From Flavobacteriaceae bacterium UBA3611 (lineage in GTDB: Bacteria > Bacteroidota > Bacteroidia > Flavobacteriales > Flavobacteriaceae): a DNA stretch of 64,000 nucleotides. The DNA lies in contig DFLU01000001.1 in assembly GCA_002375495.1 (NCBI GenBank), forward strand, positions 19,737 through 83,736, written 5' to 3'. The position numbers and the translations under genes were made by a program. Shown here in pieces: positions 33,639-42,123 of the stretch; positions within the stretch are counted from its first letter, which is position 1, and each line of letters opens with the position of its first letter. The notes under the pieces are model-generated. The model was not told the DNA's origin and did no database searches. It saw only the letters and a program-made list of their open reading frames with translations.

Positions 33639-35804
33639 TTATAAATTGTCTAATTGGTTATCGCTGCCATCTTCACTTATCGTCCAGAAAAAACCAACAA
33701 AAAAGAACTGGTCTGCCGCAGGGCGAAGCGTACGTCTATTAAAATTTCCGTTGGCATCTGCCGTACTCGAATATTGATATCCGTTTACATTATTAAAGGC
33801 AAATGCATTATTTATCGAAAAGTATAAAATCTTCTGCGGACTAAGTAAATATGCCCAGTTTAGGCTTACGCTGTTAAAATCTTTGGTTTTTTCTTGTAGA
33901 AATCCAGGCGTATTGGGGTTGGTATAGGTACGACCACTCCCGTATTGATAACTGAACCCAATCTGGCTCTTCCAATCGTCTATCCAGTATTTTGCTACCA
34001 CCGAAACATTGTGGGTGTTTGCAAAAGAAGGTGTCGCGGCTGTGGGGTAGTTTCGGTACAAACGCTCAGTGTCTAATAACGAATAGCTAACCCAATAATC
34101 TACATTTTTAATACTCTCGTTATCCCGCCAAAAGAAATCGATTCCTTGCGCAAACCCATCGCCAGTGTTTGCATATACACTATCAAAACCAGCCATTTCG
34201 GTATTAAAAGTCACTAAATTGTCATACTGCTTTCGATAGGCTTCTGCCCTGAAAATACGGTTATTGGCGGTATATTGATAGTTTAAGATATAATGCTGTG
34301 TTTTTTCTGCTTTTAATTCTTCTTGCTGAAATTTTAAAATTTCCTGTTGCGGCTGTTGGTAGAAATCGCCGTAGGCGACAGACAACTGGCTGTTCTTCCC
34401 TGTTTTGTAGGCTACCGAAGTTCTTGGCGAAAATGTAAACTGCTCGAACAACTCACTGTATTCCCCCCGCGCCCCTACCTTGATGGCAAATTTCTTCGAA
34501 AAAATCACGTCTGTTTCTGCAAAAACCGCACTGATATTGTTGTTGAAGCCATAGTCTACGTCTACTCCGGTATCATGGAAGTTTTCGGTAAAGTGGGTTA
34601 AAAATTGTTCGGCACCGACACTTAATTTTACTCGGTTGCTAAAGCGCTTTCGTAGTTTTGCTTTTAGGTGTACAGAATTTTCGATGCCCGTAATATCACT
34701 TCCAAACACACCGACCTTTGTATTGCCATACGCATAGCTTCCGCCCGTTTCAATTTTAAGATCTGAACTAAGTTCGCCACTGTAGCTTGCGTTGGTATAA
34801 AAATTACTGTTTTTGAGTTGGAAGTTTACACCTTCTGAAAAATTAATGTCTTCTTGTGTTAGCTGAAAATTAGTAGTATCGAATGCAGCGTATAGTTTTA
34901 AGAGTCCGTTTTTAAATTTATTTCTAAAAACCGTCTCACCAGCAAATGTTTCGAAAGGTTTTTGCCAATCGTTTCTATCTGGAAATGCAGCAATATAGGG
35001 CGCTAGGTTAATATACGACGCATTTACACTCAACGAGCGGTTCTCCCATTTTTGGGTATTTCCGAGTCCGCCACCCACCGTCATTAAGGCGATTTCAGTT
35101 TTTTCTTGGTCTGGTTCGTCTATGGTGTTCAACAGTAAGACAGAAGAAAGTGCTTGTCCGTACTCTGCCGAATACCCTCCCGTAGAAAACGTAATCCCAT
35201 CAAACAGAAAAGGACTATACCTTCCTCGTGTTGGTATGTTATTGGTCGTAGGCGTATAGGGAGCGAACACCCGTATGCCATCGATAAATATTTGGGTTTC
35301 TCCCGCATCTCCCCCACGTACAAACAACCGTCCATCTTCAGCAACAGTGGTGGTACCCGGTAATGTTTGCAACGCACCTACAAAATCGCCCAATGCGCTA
35401 GCGGTGGTTACCACATCTAGCGGTTTGAGGACAGATACTTTACTGTTATCACTTGCCTCCAAACTTCCAGCCGAAATGACCACCGTATCTAACGAATTTA
35501 CATCTTCACGAAGCGTAAGCGCAAGATCTTTTAATTGGGATACATCGGCAGCCATCATAAAAGGTTCGAACGTTACGTATGAAATCACTAGGGTTTGAAT
35601 TCCTGTTTCGGTGGTTTCAAAAGAGAAGCGTCCGTTTTCATCTGTAGAAGCACCGTCGTAGGTTCCTTCAAGATATACGTTGGCGCCAAAAATGGGCTGA
35701 CCGTTTTTTTGAAGCACCGTTCCTGAAATGGTTTCTTGTGCGATACTATTTCCGCAGAAAAAAAGAAAGAAGCCTAGGATGAGATGCAGGTACGAAAGTT
35801 TCAT
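33639..35804 (-). CDS. TonB-dependent receptor with carboxypeptidase-like domain
   Basis: Outer-membrane receptor of 721 residues for energy-dependent import. Signal peptide to about IAQ (22); CarboxypepD_reg-like beta-sandwich at about 25-105 (SGTVLQKNGQPIFGANVYLEG); plug domain about 115-225 (LQTLPGTTTVAEDGRLFVRGGDAGETQIFIDG); 22-strand barrel to the end. It is somewhat short for the family and has no SusD neighbour, so a small ligand (peptide, chelate or metal) is more likely than a polysaccharide. Preceded by a LytTR-type site (35844-35914), it is the first gene of the signalling block. Confidence 0.93.
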   Translation of the reverse strand: MKLSYLHLILGFFLFFCGNSIAQETISGTVLQKNGQPIFGANVYLEGTYDGASTDENGRFSFETTETGIQTLVISYVTFEPFMMAADVSQLKDLALTLREDVNSLDTVVISAGSLEASDNSKVSVLKPLDVVTTASALGDFVGALQTLPGTTTVAEDGRLFVRGGDAGETQIFIDGIRVFAPYTPTTNNIPTRGRYSPFLFDGITFSTGGYSAEYGQALSSVLLLNTIDEPDQEKTEIALMTVGGGLGNTQKWENRSLSVNASYINLAPYIAAFPDRNDWQKPFETFAGETVFRNKFKNGLLKLYAAFDTTNFQLTQEDINFSEGVNFQLKNSNFYTNASYSGELSSDLKIETGGSYAYGNTKVGVFGSDITGIENSVHLKAKLRKRFSNRVKLSVGAEQFLTHFTENFHDTGVDVDYGFNNNISAVFAETDVIFSKKFAIKVGARGEYSELFEQFTFSPRTSVAYKTGKNSQLSVAYGDFYQQPQQEILKFQQEELKAEKTQHYILNYQYTANNRIFRAEAYRKQYDNLVTFNTEMAGFDSVYANTGDGFAQGIDFFWRDNESIKNVDYWVSYSLLDTERLYRNYPTAATPSFANTHNVSVVAKYWIDDWKSQIGFSYQYGSGRTYTNPNTPGFLQEKTKDFNSVSLNWAYLLSPQKILYFSINNAFAFNNVNGYQYSSTADANGNFNRRTLRPAADQFFFVGFFWTISEDGSDNQLDNL

Positions 35805-35843
35805 GGGTTTTCAATTATAAGATGATTGATTGTTTTACAGGGT

Positions 35844-35914
35844 CAAAAGTGCAATAGTTTTTGTGCACTGACCAAAAAAAGAAACCCAACTGTAAAAATG
35901 TAGTGCTCAATTGT
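35844..35914 (-). promoter_or_regulatory. LytTR-type operator and promoter of the TonB receptor
   Basis: Minus strand: ACAATTGAG (35906-35914, one mismatch), 12 bp, ACAGTTGGG (35885-35893), 8 bp, TTTG (-33, 35873-35876), 21 bp, CACTTTTG (-7 place, 35844-35851). The 21-bp spacer also holds most of an inverted repeat AGTGCA-N10-TGCACT (35848-35869). The region is shared with the divergent DUF1028 gene. Confidence 0.78.
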
Positions 35915-35940
35915 AATTCTAGTCTATTGCATATTTTAGC

Positions 35941-35948
35941 TATCTTTA
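35941..35948 (+). promoter_or_regulatory. -7 box of the DUF1028 gene
   Basis: TATCTTTA, one mismatch from TAnnTTTG, 17 bp before the ATG at 35966. It starts 26 bp beyond the outer LytTR repeat of the divergent receptor, so one bound regulator could influence both genes. Confidence 0.5.
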
Positions 35949-35965
35949 AAAGAAATTTAATCACT

Positions 35966-36973
35966 ATGAAAAAAATATACCTTTTGGCCCTTGCTGGCTT
36001 GCTCACCTTTACCGGATATTCACAAGACACCTTCTCTATCATTGCGGTAGACCCCGCAACGGGTGAAATAGGCTCTGCCGGAGCTTCTTGCGTAACAGGT
36101 ATTGGCAGCCAAGGCATTATCGACATCATTACCAAGATAATTCCCGGTCGTGGTGGTGTGAATTCACAAGCCTATGTATGTATCCCGAACACCAACCTGA
36201 ACAATGCCATAGACCAAATGGAGATGGGTGCTTCCCCTTCAGAAATCATCGATTTTCTGATCGCGAACGACGCTTGCAATGCACAAAATTTCGATCCTGA
36301 GTTTAGACAATACGGCATCGCTGATTTTGATGAAGACGATATGCCACGAACAGCCGGATTTACGGGCAGTATGGCAGACGATTATAAAGAAGACCGCCAA
36401 GGAGCTACGTTTAGTGTTCAGGGTAATATTTTATTGAACCAGACTGTGATAGATAATATGGAAGACAACTTTAATACCACCACAGGTACGCTGGCAGATA
36501 AATTGATGGCAGCCTTGCAAGGAGCCAACTTTGCTGGAGCCGATTCGCGCTGTCTTGCCGCAGGAACGTCATCTACAACCGCTTATTTGTTGGTGTATAA
36601 AGCTGATGACGACCCGAACAATCCGTACCTTCGGTTGAATGTGGGCGAACAAGCTACAGGAATTGAACCCATCGATCTGTTGCAAATGCAATACGACGCT
36701 TTTCTTTCAGTAAATGAGGCAAATTTGAAAAGCAAACTAAGCCTGTATCCAAATCCGGTAGCAACAACATTGCAAATTACATCAGATAGTTCTATCGTAA
36801 TTAACGGGTTGCAAGTGTATGGCATTCAAGGAAAGATGGTACATTCCCAAGCCGAGTTTAGTTCTGGAAACGGGAACCACACTGTAGATTTAGGACATTT
36901 AAAAAGCGGTGTGTATTTTGCTAAATTCAACACAAACCAAGGCGCTACCACCCTTCGATTTGTAAAAAAGTAA
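35966..36973 (+). CDS. T9SS-exported DUF1028 protein
   Basis: 335 residues from ATG 35966, which starts the signal peptide (cleavage near GYSQ, residue 19); an upstream frame extension lacks a plausible start. The DUF1028 domain (an Ntn-hydrolase-like fold) begins directly with DTFSIIAVDPATGEIG and spans to about residue 245. Residues about 255-335 are a type IX sorting domain (KLSLYPNPV to TTLRFVKK). Thus it is sent to the surface or medium. The enzymatic role of the family is unproven. Confidence 0.9.
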   Translation: MKKIYLLALAGLLTFTGYSQDTFSIIAVDPATGEIGSAGASCVTGIGSQGIIDIITKIIPGRGGVNSQAYVCIPNTNLNNAIDQMEMGASPSEIIDFLIANDACNAQNFDPEFRQYGIADFDEDDMPRTAGFTGSMADDYKEDRQGATFSVQGNILLNQTVIDNMEDNFNTTTGTLADKLMAALQGANFAGADSRCLAAGTSSTTAYLLVYKADDDPNNPYLRLNVGEQATGIEPIDLLQMQYDAFLSVNEANLKSKLSLYPNPVATTLQITSDSSIVINGLQVYGIQGKMVHSQAEFSSGNGNHTVDLGHLKSGVYFAKFNTNQGATTLRFVKK

Positions 36974-36994
36974 AGCAGATGATTACAAATTTAG

Positions 36995-37030
36995 GCGTGC
37001 CATATCCAATTGGGTCATGGCACGCTTCAT
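36995..37030 (+). terminator. Terminator of the DUF1028 gene
   Basis: Stem GCGTGCCAT / ATGGCACGC with a 13-nt loop, followed by TTCATTTTTA. Confidence 0.7.
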
Positions 37031-37084
37031 TTTTACAATTTTTTCAATTAACAAATCTTTATTAGAATATCGGCAGATAACTTT

Positions 37085-37092
37085 TATCTTCA
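37085..37092 (+). promoter_or_regulatory. Possible -7 box of the DUF1801/cyclase operon
   Basis: TATCTTCA resembles TAnnTTTG and lies 23 bp before the ATG at 37116. No -33 TTG at the usual distance. Confidence 0.35.
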
Positions 37093-37115
37093 CAATATAA
37101 AAACAACCCACTACC

Positions 37116-37715
37116 ATGTCGTCTTCAGTAAAAGTGAGCGAATATATTTCGAAACACCCTAAATTTTCAATACAACTCAGCCAAATACGTGAGGTACTAT
37201 CACAAACCGAATTAGAAGAAACTGTAAAATGGGGAGCCCCAGCCTACGTTTTAGATGGTAAAATTGTGATTGGCATGGCGGCATTTAAAAACCACATGGG
37301 TATTTGGTTTCACCAAGGCGTATTTTTAAAAGATACACAACAAAAATTAGTGAACGCCCAAGAAGGTAAAACAAAAGCCCTGCGGCAATGGCGCTTTGAA
37401 GAAAATGATGCAATCGATAAAAAGTTGGTGCTGGCATACGTAAAAGAAGCTATCGAAAATTGTAAGGCAGGTAAAGAAGTTAAGCCCGTACGCGCCAAAA
37501 AGAAAGTAGCCACCCCCGAGCTGATGGAAGCTAGATTTAAGGAGAATTCGGCTTTTAAAAAAGCATTCGATGATCTTACCCCAGGGAAGCAACGAGAGTA
37601 TGCCGAATATATCGCAAGTGCAAAACGGGAGGCGACCAAAGTAAGCCGACTCGAAAAAATAGAACCAATGGTCTTGCAAGGAGTAGGTCTAAACGATAAA
37701 TACAAAAACTGCTAA
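37116..37715 (+). CDS. DUF1801/YdeI family protein
   Basis: 199 residues, cytoplasmic. The N-terminal half is a YdhG/DUF1801-like domain (ETVKWGAPAYVLDGKIVIGMAAFKNHMGIWF); the C-terminal half (about 140-195, FKKAFDDLTPGKQREYAEYIASAKR) is the OmdA/YdeI tail also seen in 15358-15840. Function unknown; distantly linked to frataxin-like folds. The next gene begins at the very next base, so the two are coupled. Confidence 0.85.
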   Translation: MSSSVKVSEYISKHPKFSIQLSQIREVLSQTELEETVKWGAPAYVLDGKIVIGMAAFKNHMGIWFHQGVFLKDTQQKLVNAQEGKTKALRQWRFEENDAIDKKLVLAYVKEAIENCKAGKEVKPVRAKKKVATPELMEARFKENSAFKKAFDDLTPGKQREYAEYIASAKREATKVSRLEKIEPMVLQGVGLNDKYKNC

Positions 37716-38828
37716 GTGAAAAAACCGTTTTTTAAGCGCTATACGCGCAGGCAGATTCTCTTTTATTTAAAGCGCGCAGTTTATATTCTGATTGCATGGG
37801 TGCTAATCTCTAATTTGTTGTTTTTCTACGAATTCCTGACGCTTTATAGCAATGGAGTACTCGATTCGAGCTACGATTTTCAGCAGGCATTTAGAGCGAA
37901 TCTTATCGTTGCCATATCGGCAGGGGTTATTGGTGGTACGCTCACGGTGAATCTTATGGACCGTTGGTTGCGTAACAATGCGTTTTGGAAAGCCCTCATT
38001 TATATTACTATTACCTACGTGATCGGTGCTTTGGTGGTGAGTACATTTGGTGCCTTATACTATTATAGCGAAGAGCTCGGACTCCCATTTTACCATGAAG
38101 ATGTGTTGGAGGCTTTTAAGAACTTTTTCAGAACGTGGTTGTTTTTAAAGAATTTTGTGGTTTGGCTGTTTATTGTCATTGGCACCTTAATCGTACTCAT
38201 GGTAAACGAAAAATATGGGCCAGGTGTGTTTCCAGATTATTTATTAGGGCGTTATTTTAGACCCAAACATGAACGCCGCATCTTTATGTTCGCCGATATT
38301 AAAAATGCTACGGGTATTGCTGAAAGTTTAGGTGAAAAGAAGTATTTTAATTTTTTAAAAGATTTTTTTAGGGATATTGCCCCTGCAATCGTACAGTCGA
38401 GGGGTGAAGTGTACCAATATGTAGGAGATGAAATTGTAATCTCTTGGAAAATGAAACACGGCCTAAAAAGCGGGAACACCATACGCTGCTATTATAATAT
38501 GAAACGTATGCTTGCATACCGCAAAGGTCGCTACATGGGCAAATACGGCTTCTTTCCTGAATTTAAGGTGGGTATTCACTGCGGAAATATTATGGTGGGC
38601 GAAATTGGGCAGATAAAACGTGAGATTGCTTTTTCTGGAGACGTACTCAATACCACTTCCCGAATCCAAGAGCAGTGTAAAGTATATAACGTAGACATTC
38701 TCGCCTCTGAAGTCTTTGCAGACCTGGCTTACACCTTACCAAAAGGAGTGGTTAAAAAAGATCTGGGCGACGAAACCTTACGGGGCAAAAAAGAAGAAAC
38801 CGGCATTGTGACCTACATCAAAGAATAA
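37716..38828 (+). CDS. Membrane-bound class III adenylate cyclase
   Basis: 370 residues, starting at GTG 37716 directly after the previous stop. Four membrane segments (about 20-42, 62-80, 93-113 and 145-163) precede the class III cyclase domain (186-370). Catalytic residues are all visible: metal-binding Asp194 (FADIKNAT) and Asp238 (YVGDEIV), adenine-selecting Lys284 (FKVGIH) and Asp309 (SGDVLN), transition-state Asn312 and Arg316. It should make cAMP and act as a homodimer. The membrane part is of the short four-helix type with no soluble sensor. Confidence 0.92.
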   Translation: MKKPFFKRYTRRQILFYLKRAVYILIAWVLISNLLFFYEFLTLYSNGVLDSSYDFQQAFRANLIVAISAGVIGGTLTVNLMDRWLRNNAFWKALIYITITYVIGALVVSTFGALYYYSEELGLPFYHEDVLEAFKNFFRTWLFLKNFVVWLFIVIGTLIVLMVNEKYGPGVFPDYLLGRYFRPKHERRIFMFADIKNATGIAESLGEKKYFNFLKDFFRDIAPAIVQSRGEVYQYVGDEIVISWKMKHGLKSGNTIRCYYNMKRMLAYRKGRYMGKYGFFPEFKVGIHCGNIMVGEIGQIKREIAFSGDVLNTTSRIQEQCKVYNVDILASEVFADLAYTLPKGVVKKDLGDETLRGKKEETGIVTYIKE

Positions 38829-38837
38829 TCTCGGTAT

Positions 38838-38970
38838 TATTTTTGCAATTGGGTGGCTGAGACTTCAGAAGCCATACATCTGGACAGTCTTATGGGCGTT
38901 GAGAAAATAGGTGGCTTCGAGAACAGTTCGACTTCGCTCAGCGTGACACCTCAGCAACCATCGTTTAACT
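38838..38970. repeat. Intergenic repeat element before the 13-residue-repeat gene
   Basis: Contains GTGGCTGAG and its near complement CTCAGCAACC as outer arms, and the core TTCGACTTCGCTCAGCGTGAC (first 20 bases characteristic), which recurs in variant form at 47741-47762. A TATTTTTG at 38838-38845 might be a -7 box for 38986, with a leader running through the repeat. Confidence 0.5.
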
Positions 38971-38985
38971 CTTAATTTTTATATC

Positions 38986-39348
38986 ATGAAAACAGACAAC
39001 TACACAAAAGTGATCCTAACCATCATTGCCATTTGCCTTACCATCAATGTGGTAAAAGAAATCAATATCTTTCCGAAAGCGCATGCTTCAGAAACTGGAA
39101 TTTCCGCAGAAATTTCTAACGATTACAAATTAGTGCCCATTTCAGAAAACAACACCATAGATGTGCGTATTGTAGACATTAACACCTATGACGAAATGAA
39201 CGTAAATGTGAAGAGCATCGACAGTTATGATGAGATGAAGGTAAACATTAAGAGTATTGATACCTCAGACGAAATTGATGTGAACATCGATGAAGTTGGA
39301 GGTTCTTACGTTTCGTCTGGCGGACCCATAAAAGTGAAAATAGACTAG
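38986..39348 (+). CDS. Small exported or membrane-anchored protein with 13-residue repeats
   Basis: 120 residues. One hydrophobic N-terminal segment (8-23), then a short linker, then three to four 13-residue repeats from about 58 to 105: IDVRIVDINTYDEM, NVNVKSIDSYDEM, KVNIKSIDTSDEI, DVNIDEV. Consensus V-x-I-x-S-I-D-x-Y-D-E-M, which would give regular beta strands with an acidic turn. No family recognised. The stop overlaps the end of the convergent NDH-2 gene by 4 bp. Confidence 0.75.
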   Translation: MKTDNYTKVILTIIAICLTINVVKEINIFPKAHASETGISAEISNDYKLVPISENNTIDVRIVDINTYDEMNVNVKSIDSYDEMKVNIKSIDTSDEIDVNIDEVGGSYVSSGGPIKVKID

Positions 39349-40619
39349 GTTTTCTTGTATGGTCTGATGATGAGTCGTGCCGCGCGATCGTAGTTAATAT
39401 AACTATAGGTCCAATTAAAGAAGGTAATCACTCTATTTCTAAAGCCAACCAAAAACCAAAGGTGGATAAACATCCAAACGAACCAGGCAAAAGCACCTGC
39501 AAAGTGCCATTTTTTTATATCGACCACCGCTTTATTTCGGCCAATAGTGGCCATGGTACCTTTGTCAAAATAACTAAAAGGTTGCATCTCCTTATTTTTT
39601 AAGAGCCGTTTAAAGTTCTTTGCTAAGTGCTTCCCCTGTTGAATAGCCGGTTGTGCTACCTGCGGATGGCCTTTCGGAAATGCTTCGGTTTCCATGAGCG
39701 CAATATCGCCCAGCGCATAAATGCGATCGAAACCCAGTATTTTATTGCATGGATCTACCTTATAACGATTTATTTTTTCTAGAAAAGCCTCCCCGTTAAT
39801 TCCTCCAATAGGATTTCCAGTAACCCCTGCGGCCCAAATAAGCGTTTCGGTATGGAATGTTTCACCATTCTTGGTTATGGCTTTACTTCCATCGTAGCTT
39901 TCGAGCATTGTGTTTAGATGTAACTGCACTCCCAATCGCTCTAAGTATTCTTGCGATTTTTTAGACGCGTGTTCACTCATGGGCGCAAGCACTTTATCTT
40001 CACCTTCTAACAGATGTACGTGCATCTCCTCTTCCTCTAGTTCTGGGTAGTCATGCCCTAAAATACCTTTTCTGAATTCTGCCAATGCACCGGCCAATTC
40101 TACACCCGTTGGGCCTCCTCCCACCACCACAAAATTCAGCAATCGTTTTCGTTCTTCATCGTCTTCAGTAACATCGGCTTTTTCAATATTTTGCAGCATC
40201 AGACTCCTAATATTGAGGGCATGCGGCACACTTTTCATGGGCATGCTGTATTTTTCAATTTGATCATTTCCGAAGAAATTAGTTTTCGTACCCGTAGCAA
40301 TCACCAAATAATCGTACGAAAGTTTACCAAGCGACGTATTAATTTCCTGTGCTTCAGGAGCTACACTGATAACATCTGCCAGGCGAAAGTGAAAGTCTTT
40401 ATTTTTTCTAAAAATCTTTCGCAACGGATACGCAATCGAATCAGGCTCGAGCCCTGCCGTTGAGACCTGATAGAGTAAAGGTTGAAATGTGTGATAGTTG
40501 TGCTTGTCGAAAAGCACCAGTTGTACGTCTTCTTTACGGAGGCCTTTCAACAATGATATACCTGCAAAACCACCACCGATTACAACGATTCGGGGTTTTG
40601 TAGTCTTCGGAATGTTCAT
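39345..40619 (-). CDS. Type II NADH dehydrogenase (NDH-2)
   Basis: Non-proton-pumping NADH:quinone oxidoreductase, 424 residues. FAD-binding GGGFAG is at about 14-19, NADH-binding GGGPTGVELAG at about 160-170, and the second FAD motif FDRIYALGDIA near 300. The C-terminal hydrophobic helix (FAWFVWMFIHLWFLVGFRN, about 380-398) attaches it to the inner membrane. It feeds electrons to menaquinone in the aerobic chain. Single gene. Confidence 0.93.
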   Translation of the reverse strand: MNIPKTTKPRIVVIGGGFAGISLLKGLRKEDVQLVLFDKHNYHTFQPLLYQVSTAGLEPDSIAYPLRKIFRKNKDFHFRLADVISVAPEAQEINTSLGKLSYDYLVIATGTKTNFFGNDQIEKYSMPMKSVPHALNIRSLMLQNIEKADVTEDDEERKRLLNFVVVGGGPTGVELAGALAEFRKGILGHDYPELEEEEMHVHLLEGEDKVLAPMSEHASKKSQEYLERLGVQLHLNTMLESYDGSKAITKNGETFHTETLIWAAGVTGNPIGGINGEAFLEKINRYKVDPCNKILGFDRIYALGDIALMETEAFPKGHPQVAQPAIQQGKHLAKNFKRLLKNKEMQPFSYFDKGTMATIGRNKAVVDIKKWHFAGAFAWFVWMFIHLWFLVGFRNRVITFFNWTYSYINYDRAARLIIRPYKKT

Positions 40620-40635
40620 AATCTGAATTGAACTA

Positions 40636-40643
40636 TAAAGATA
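40636..40643 (-). promoter_or_regulatory. -7 box of the NDH-2 gene
   Basis: Minus-strand TATCTTTA, 16 bp before the ATG. A plus-strand TAAATTTG at 40667-40674 could serve the divergent sigma gene. Confidence 0.45.
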
Positions 40644-40732
40644 CGGTAGGTAGAAAAATTTCGGTTTAAATTTGTGATTTTTGTAACATAACGGTCTACA
40701 CAGCCACTAATGTTTCAACTAGCATACAACCA

Positions 40733-41227
40733 TTGGACAAAAAATTAGAACATAGTTTTGTGACGCAACTGGAAGAGAACCAGAATATCGTGCACAAGAT
40801 CTGCCGACTCTATACGAACGATGCAGACGCGCACAATGATCTGTTTCAGGAGATTACCATACAGCTATGGAAAGCGTTTCCAAAATTTCGGGGCGACTCT
40901 AAATTTAGTACTTGGATGTATCGGGTTGCATTAAATACGGCCATCACCTTATACAGAAAATCGAAACGACGGGTACAAACCCAAGATTTTGAAGGAGTTA
41001 GTTTTAAGATCAAGGCTGAAGCTTATGACGATACCGTAGAACAGCAGTTAAAGCTTATGTACAGCGCGGTAAAAGACTTAAATGACATTGACAAAGCATT
41101 GGTTTTCTTGTACTTGGAAGACAAAAACTATCGAGAGATTTCTGAAACATTAGGAATCACCGAAGTGAATGCCCGTGTGAAGATGAACCGTATCAAAGAA
41201 AAATTACGAAAAATACTTAATCCGTAA
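40733..41227 (+). CDS. ECF RNA polymerase sigma factor
   Basis: 164 residues from TTG 40733; no ATG precedes region 2, so TTG is needed. Region 2: NIVHKICRLYTNDADAHNDLFQEITIQLW and STWMYRVALNTAITLYR; region 4: DIDKALVFLYLEDKNYREISETLGITEVNARVKMNRIKEKL. The gene after it (4 bp) encodes a four-helix membrane protein, not a recognisable anti-sigma factor, but its position fits a membrane regulator. Confidence 0.9.
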   Translation: MDKKLEHSFVTQLEENQNIVHKICRLYTNDADAHNDLFQEITIQLWKAFPKFRGDSKFSTWMYRVALNTAITLYRKSKRRVQTQDFEGVSFKIKAEAYDDTVEQQLKLMYSAVKDLNDIDKALVFLYLEDKNYREISETLGITEVNARVKMNRIKEKLRKILNP

Positions 41228-41231
41228 CTAT

Positions 41232-41879
41232 ATGGATGTTTTAGATACTTTAAAAAAACAATGGCAAGAGCGGGAGCAACAGTTTCCCAAGCTCTCCTAT
41301 GACGATATTTACAGCATGTTGCTTAAAAAGTCGTCGTCTGTAGTAAAATGGATTTTCATCATCAGTGTATGCGAATTACTATTTTGGATCCTAATATCAT
41401 TTGTGGTCCCCGACTCGAGCAGGGAGTTTAACGAACAAATGGGACTTAAAACAGCATTTACCATTATAGGGGTGATCAACTATATTATATTCGCCTTCTT
41501 TTTATTTATTTTTTATAAAAACTATCGTTCCATTAAGGTTACTGCTACGGTTAAGCAATTAATGGAAAGCATACTAAAAACCAGAAAGACGGTTAACTAT
41601 TTTGTGTATTACAATGTTATTTCTACCGCCTTGCTATTTATTGCCATAAACATCTACTATTTTCTACATAAAGAAGAATTAACCAAATTTCTTTCAAAAT
41701 CGTACGAAGGTTATGGTTCCATTCCACAAGATAAGGCTACCATGGTATTCTTTGGCGCTCAAATAATTGTAGGTGCTGTTTTTATTGGGTTATTGATCTT
41801 ATTCTATTATGTAGTGTATGGTTTCTTGCTGCGCCGCTTAAAACGAAACTACCGTGAACTCAAAAAGATTGAAGTGTGA
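41232..41879 (+). CDS. Four-helix membrane protein paired with an ECF sigma factor
   Basis: 215 residues with an N-terminal amphipathic part (1-35) and four membrane segments (about 38-58, 74-95, 120-140 and 175-198). The N-terminal LKKQWQEREQQFPKLSYDDIYSML is typical of flavobacterial membrane proteins next to ECF genes. No enzymatic motif. A role as anti-sigma factor is inferred from position only. Its stop codon (GTGTGA) lies in a repeat element also found at the end of 46832-47728. Confidence 0.75.
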   Translation: MDVLDTLKKQWQEREQQFPKLSYDDIYSMLLKKSSSVVKWIFIISVCELLFWILISFVVPDSSREFNEQMGLKTAFTIIGVINYIIFAFFLFIFYKNYRSIKVTATVKQLMESILKTRKTVNYFVYYNVISTALLFIAINIYYFLHKEELTKFLSKSYEGYGSIPQDKATMVFFGAQIIVGAVFIGLLILFYYVVYGFLLRRLKRNYRELKKIEV

Positions 41880-42120
41880 CAGGGTGATGGAAGTTGGGAG
41901 TTGGAAGCTGGAAGTTGGGAGTTGGAAGTTGGAAGCTGGAAGTTGGGAGTTGGAAGCTGGATGGCAGGTGCTTGCCCGTACCGAACAAAGTTTGGGCGGG
42001 TTGTAAGTTGTGCGTCGTTAGTTTTTAGTCTTTAGTCGTTAGTCTTTAGAAAATGATCTACTGACAACTGACTACAAACTACTCACTACAAACTACTCAC
42101 TACAAACTACTAATTCCTCA
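41873..42120. repeat. Intergenic low-complexity tandem repeats
   Basis: Three blocks between the membrane protein and PlsC-like genes: variants of TTGGGAGTTGGAAGCTGGAAG (41890-41962), TTAGTC-based copies (42016-42048), and three copies of the 14-mer ACTACAAACTACTC (42071-42112). Between them lies a G/C-rich hairpin segment (41964-42000). No gene is seen here. Confidence 0.75.
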
Positions 42121-42123
42121 CTC

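Noticed and set aside
35861..35965. N-terminal extension of the DUF1028 protein
   Set aside because: The signal peptide starts at ATG 35966; the extension would cover the LytTR site and the -7 box.
42071..42112. 14-bp repeats as a CRISPR or iteron origin
   Set aside because: There are only three copies, without spacers, in low-complexity surroundings and without a replication gene.
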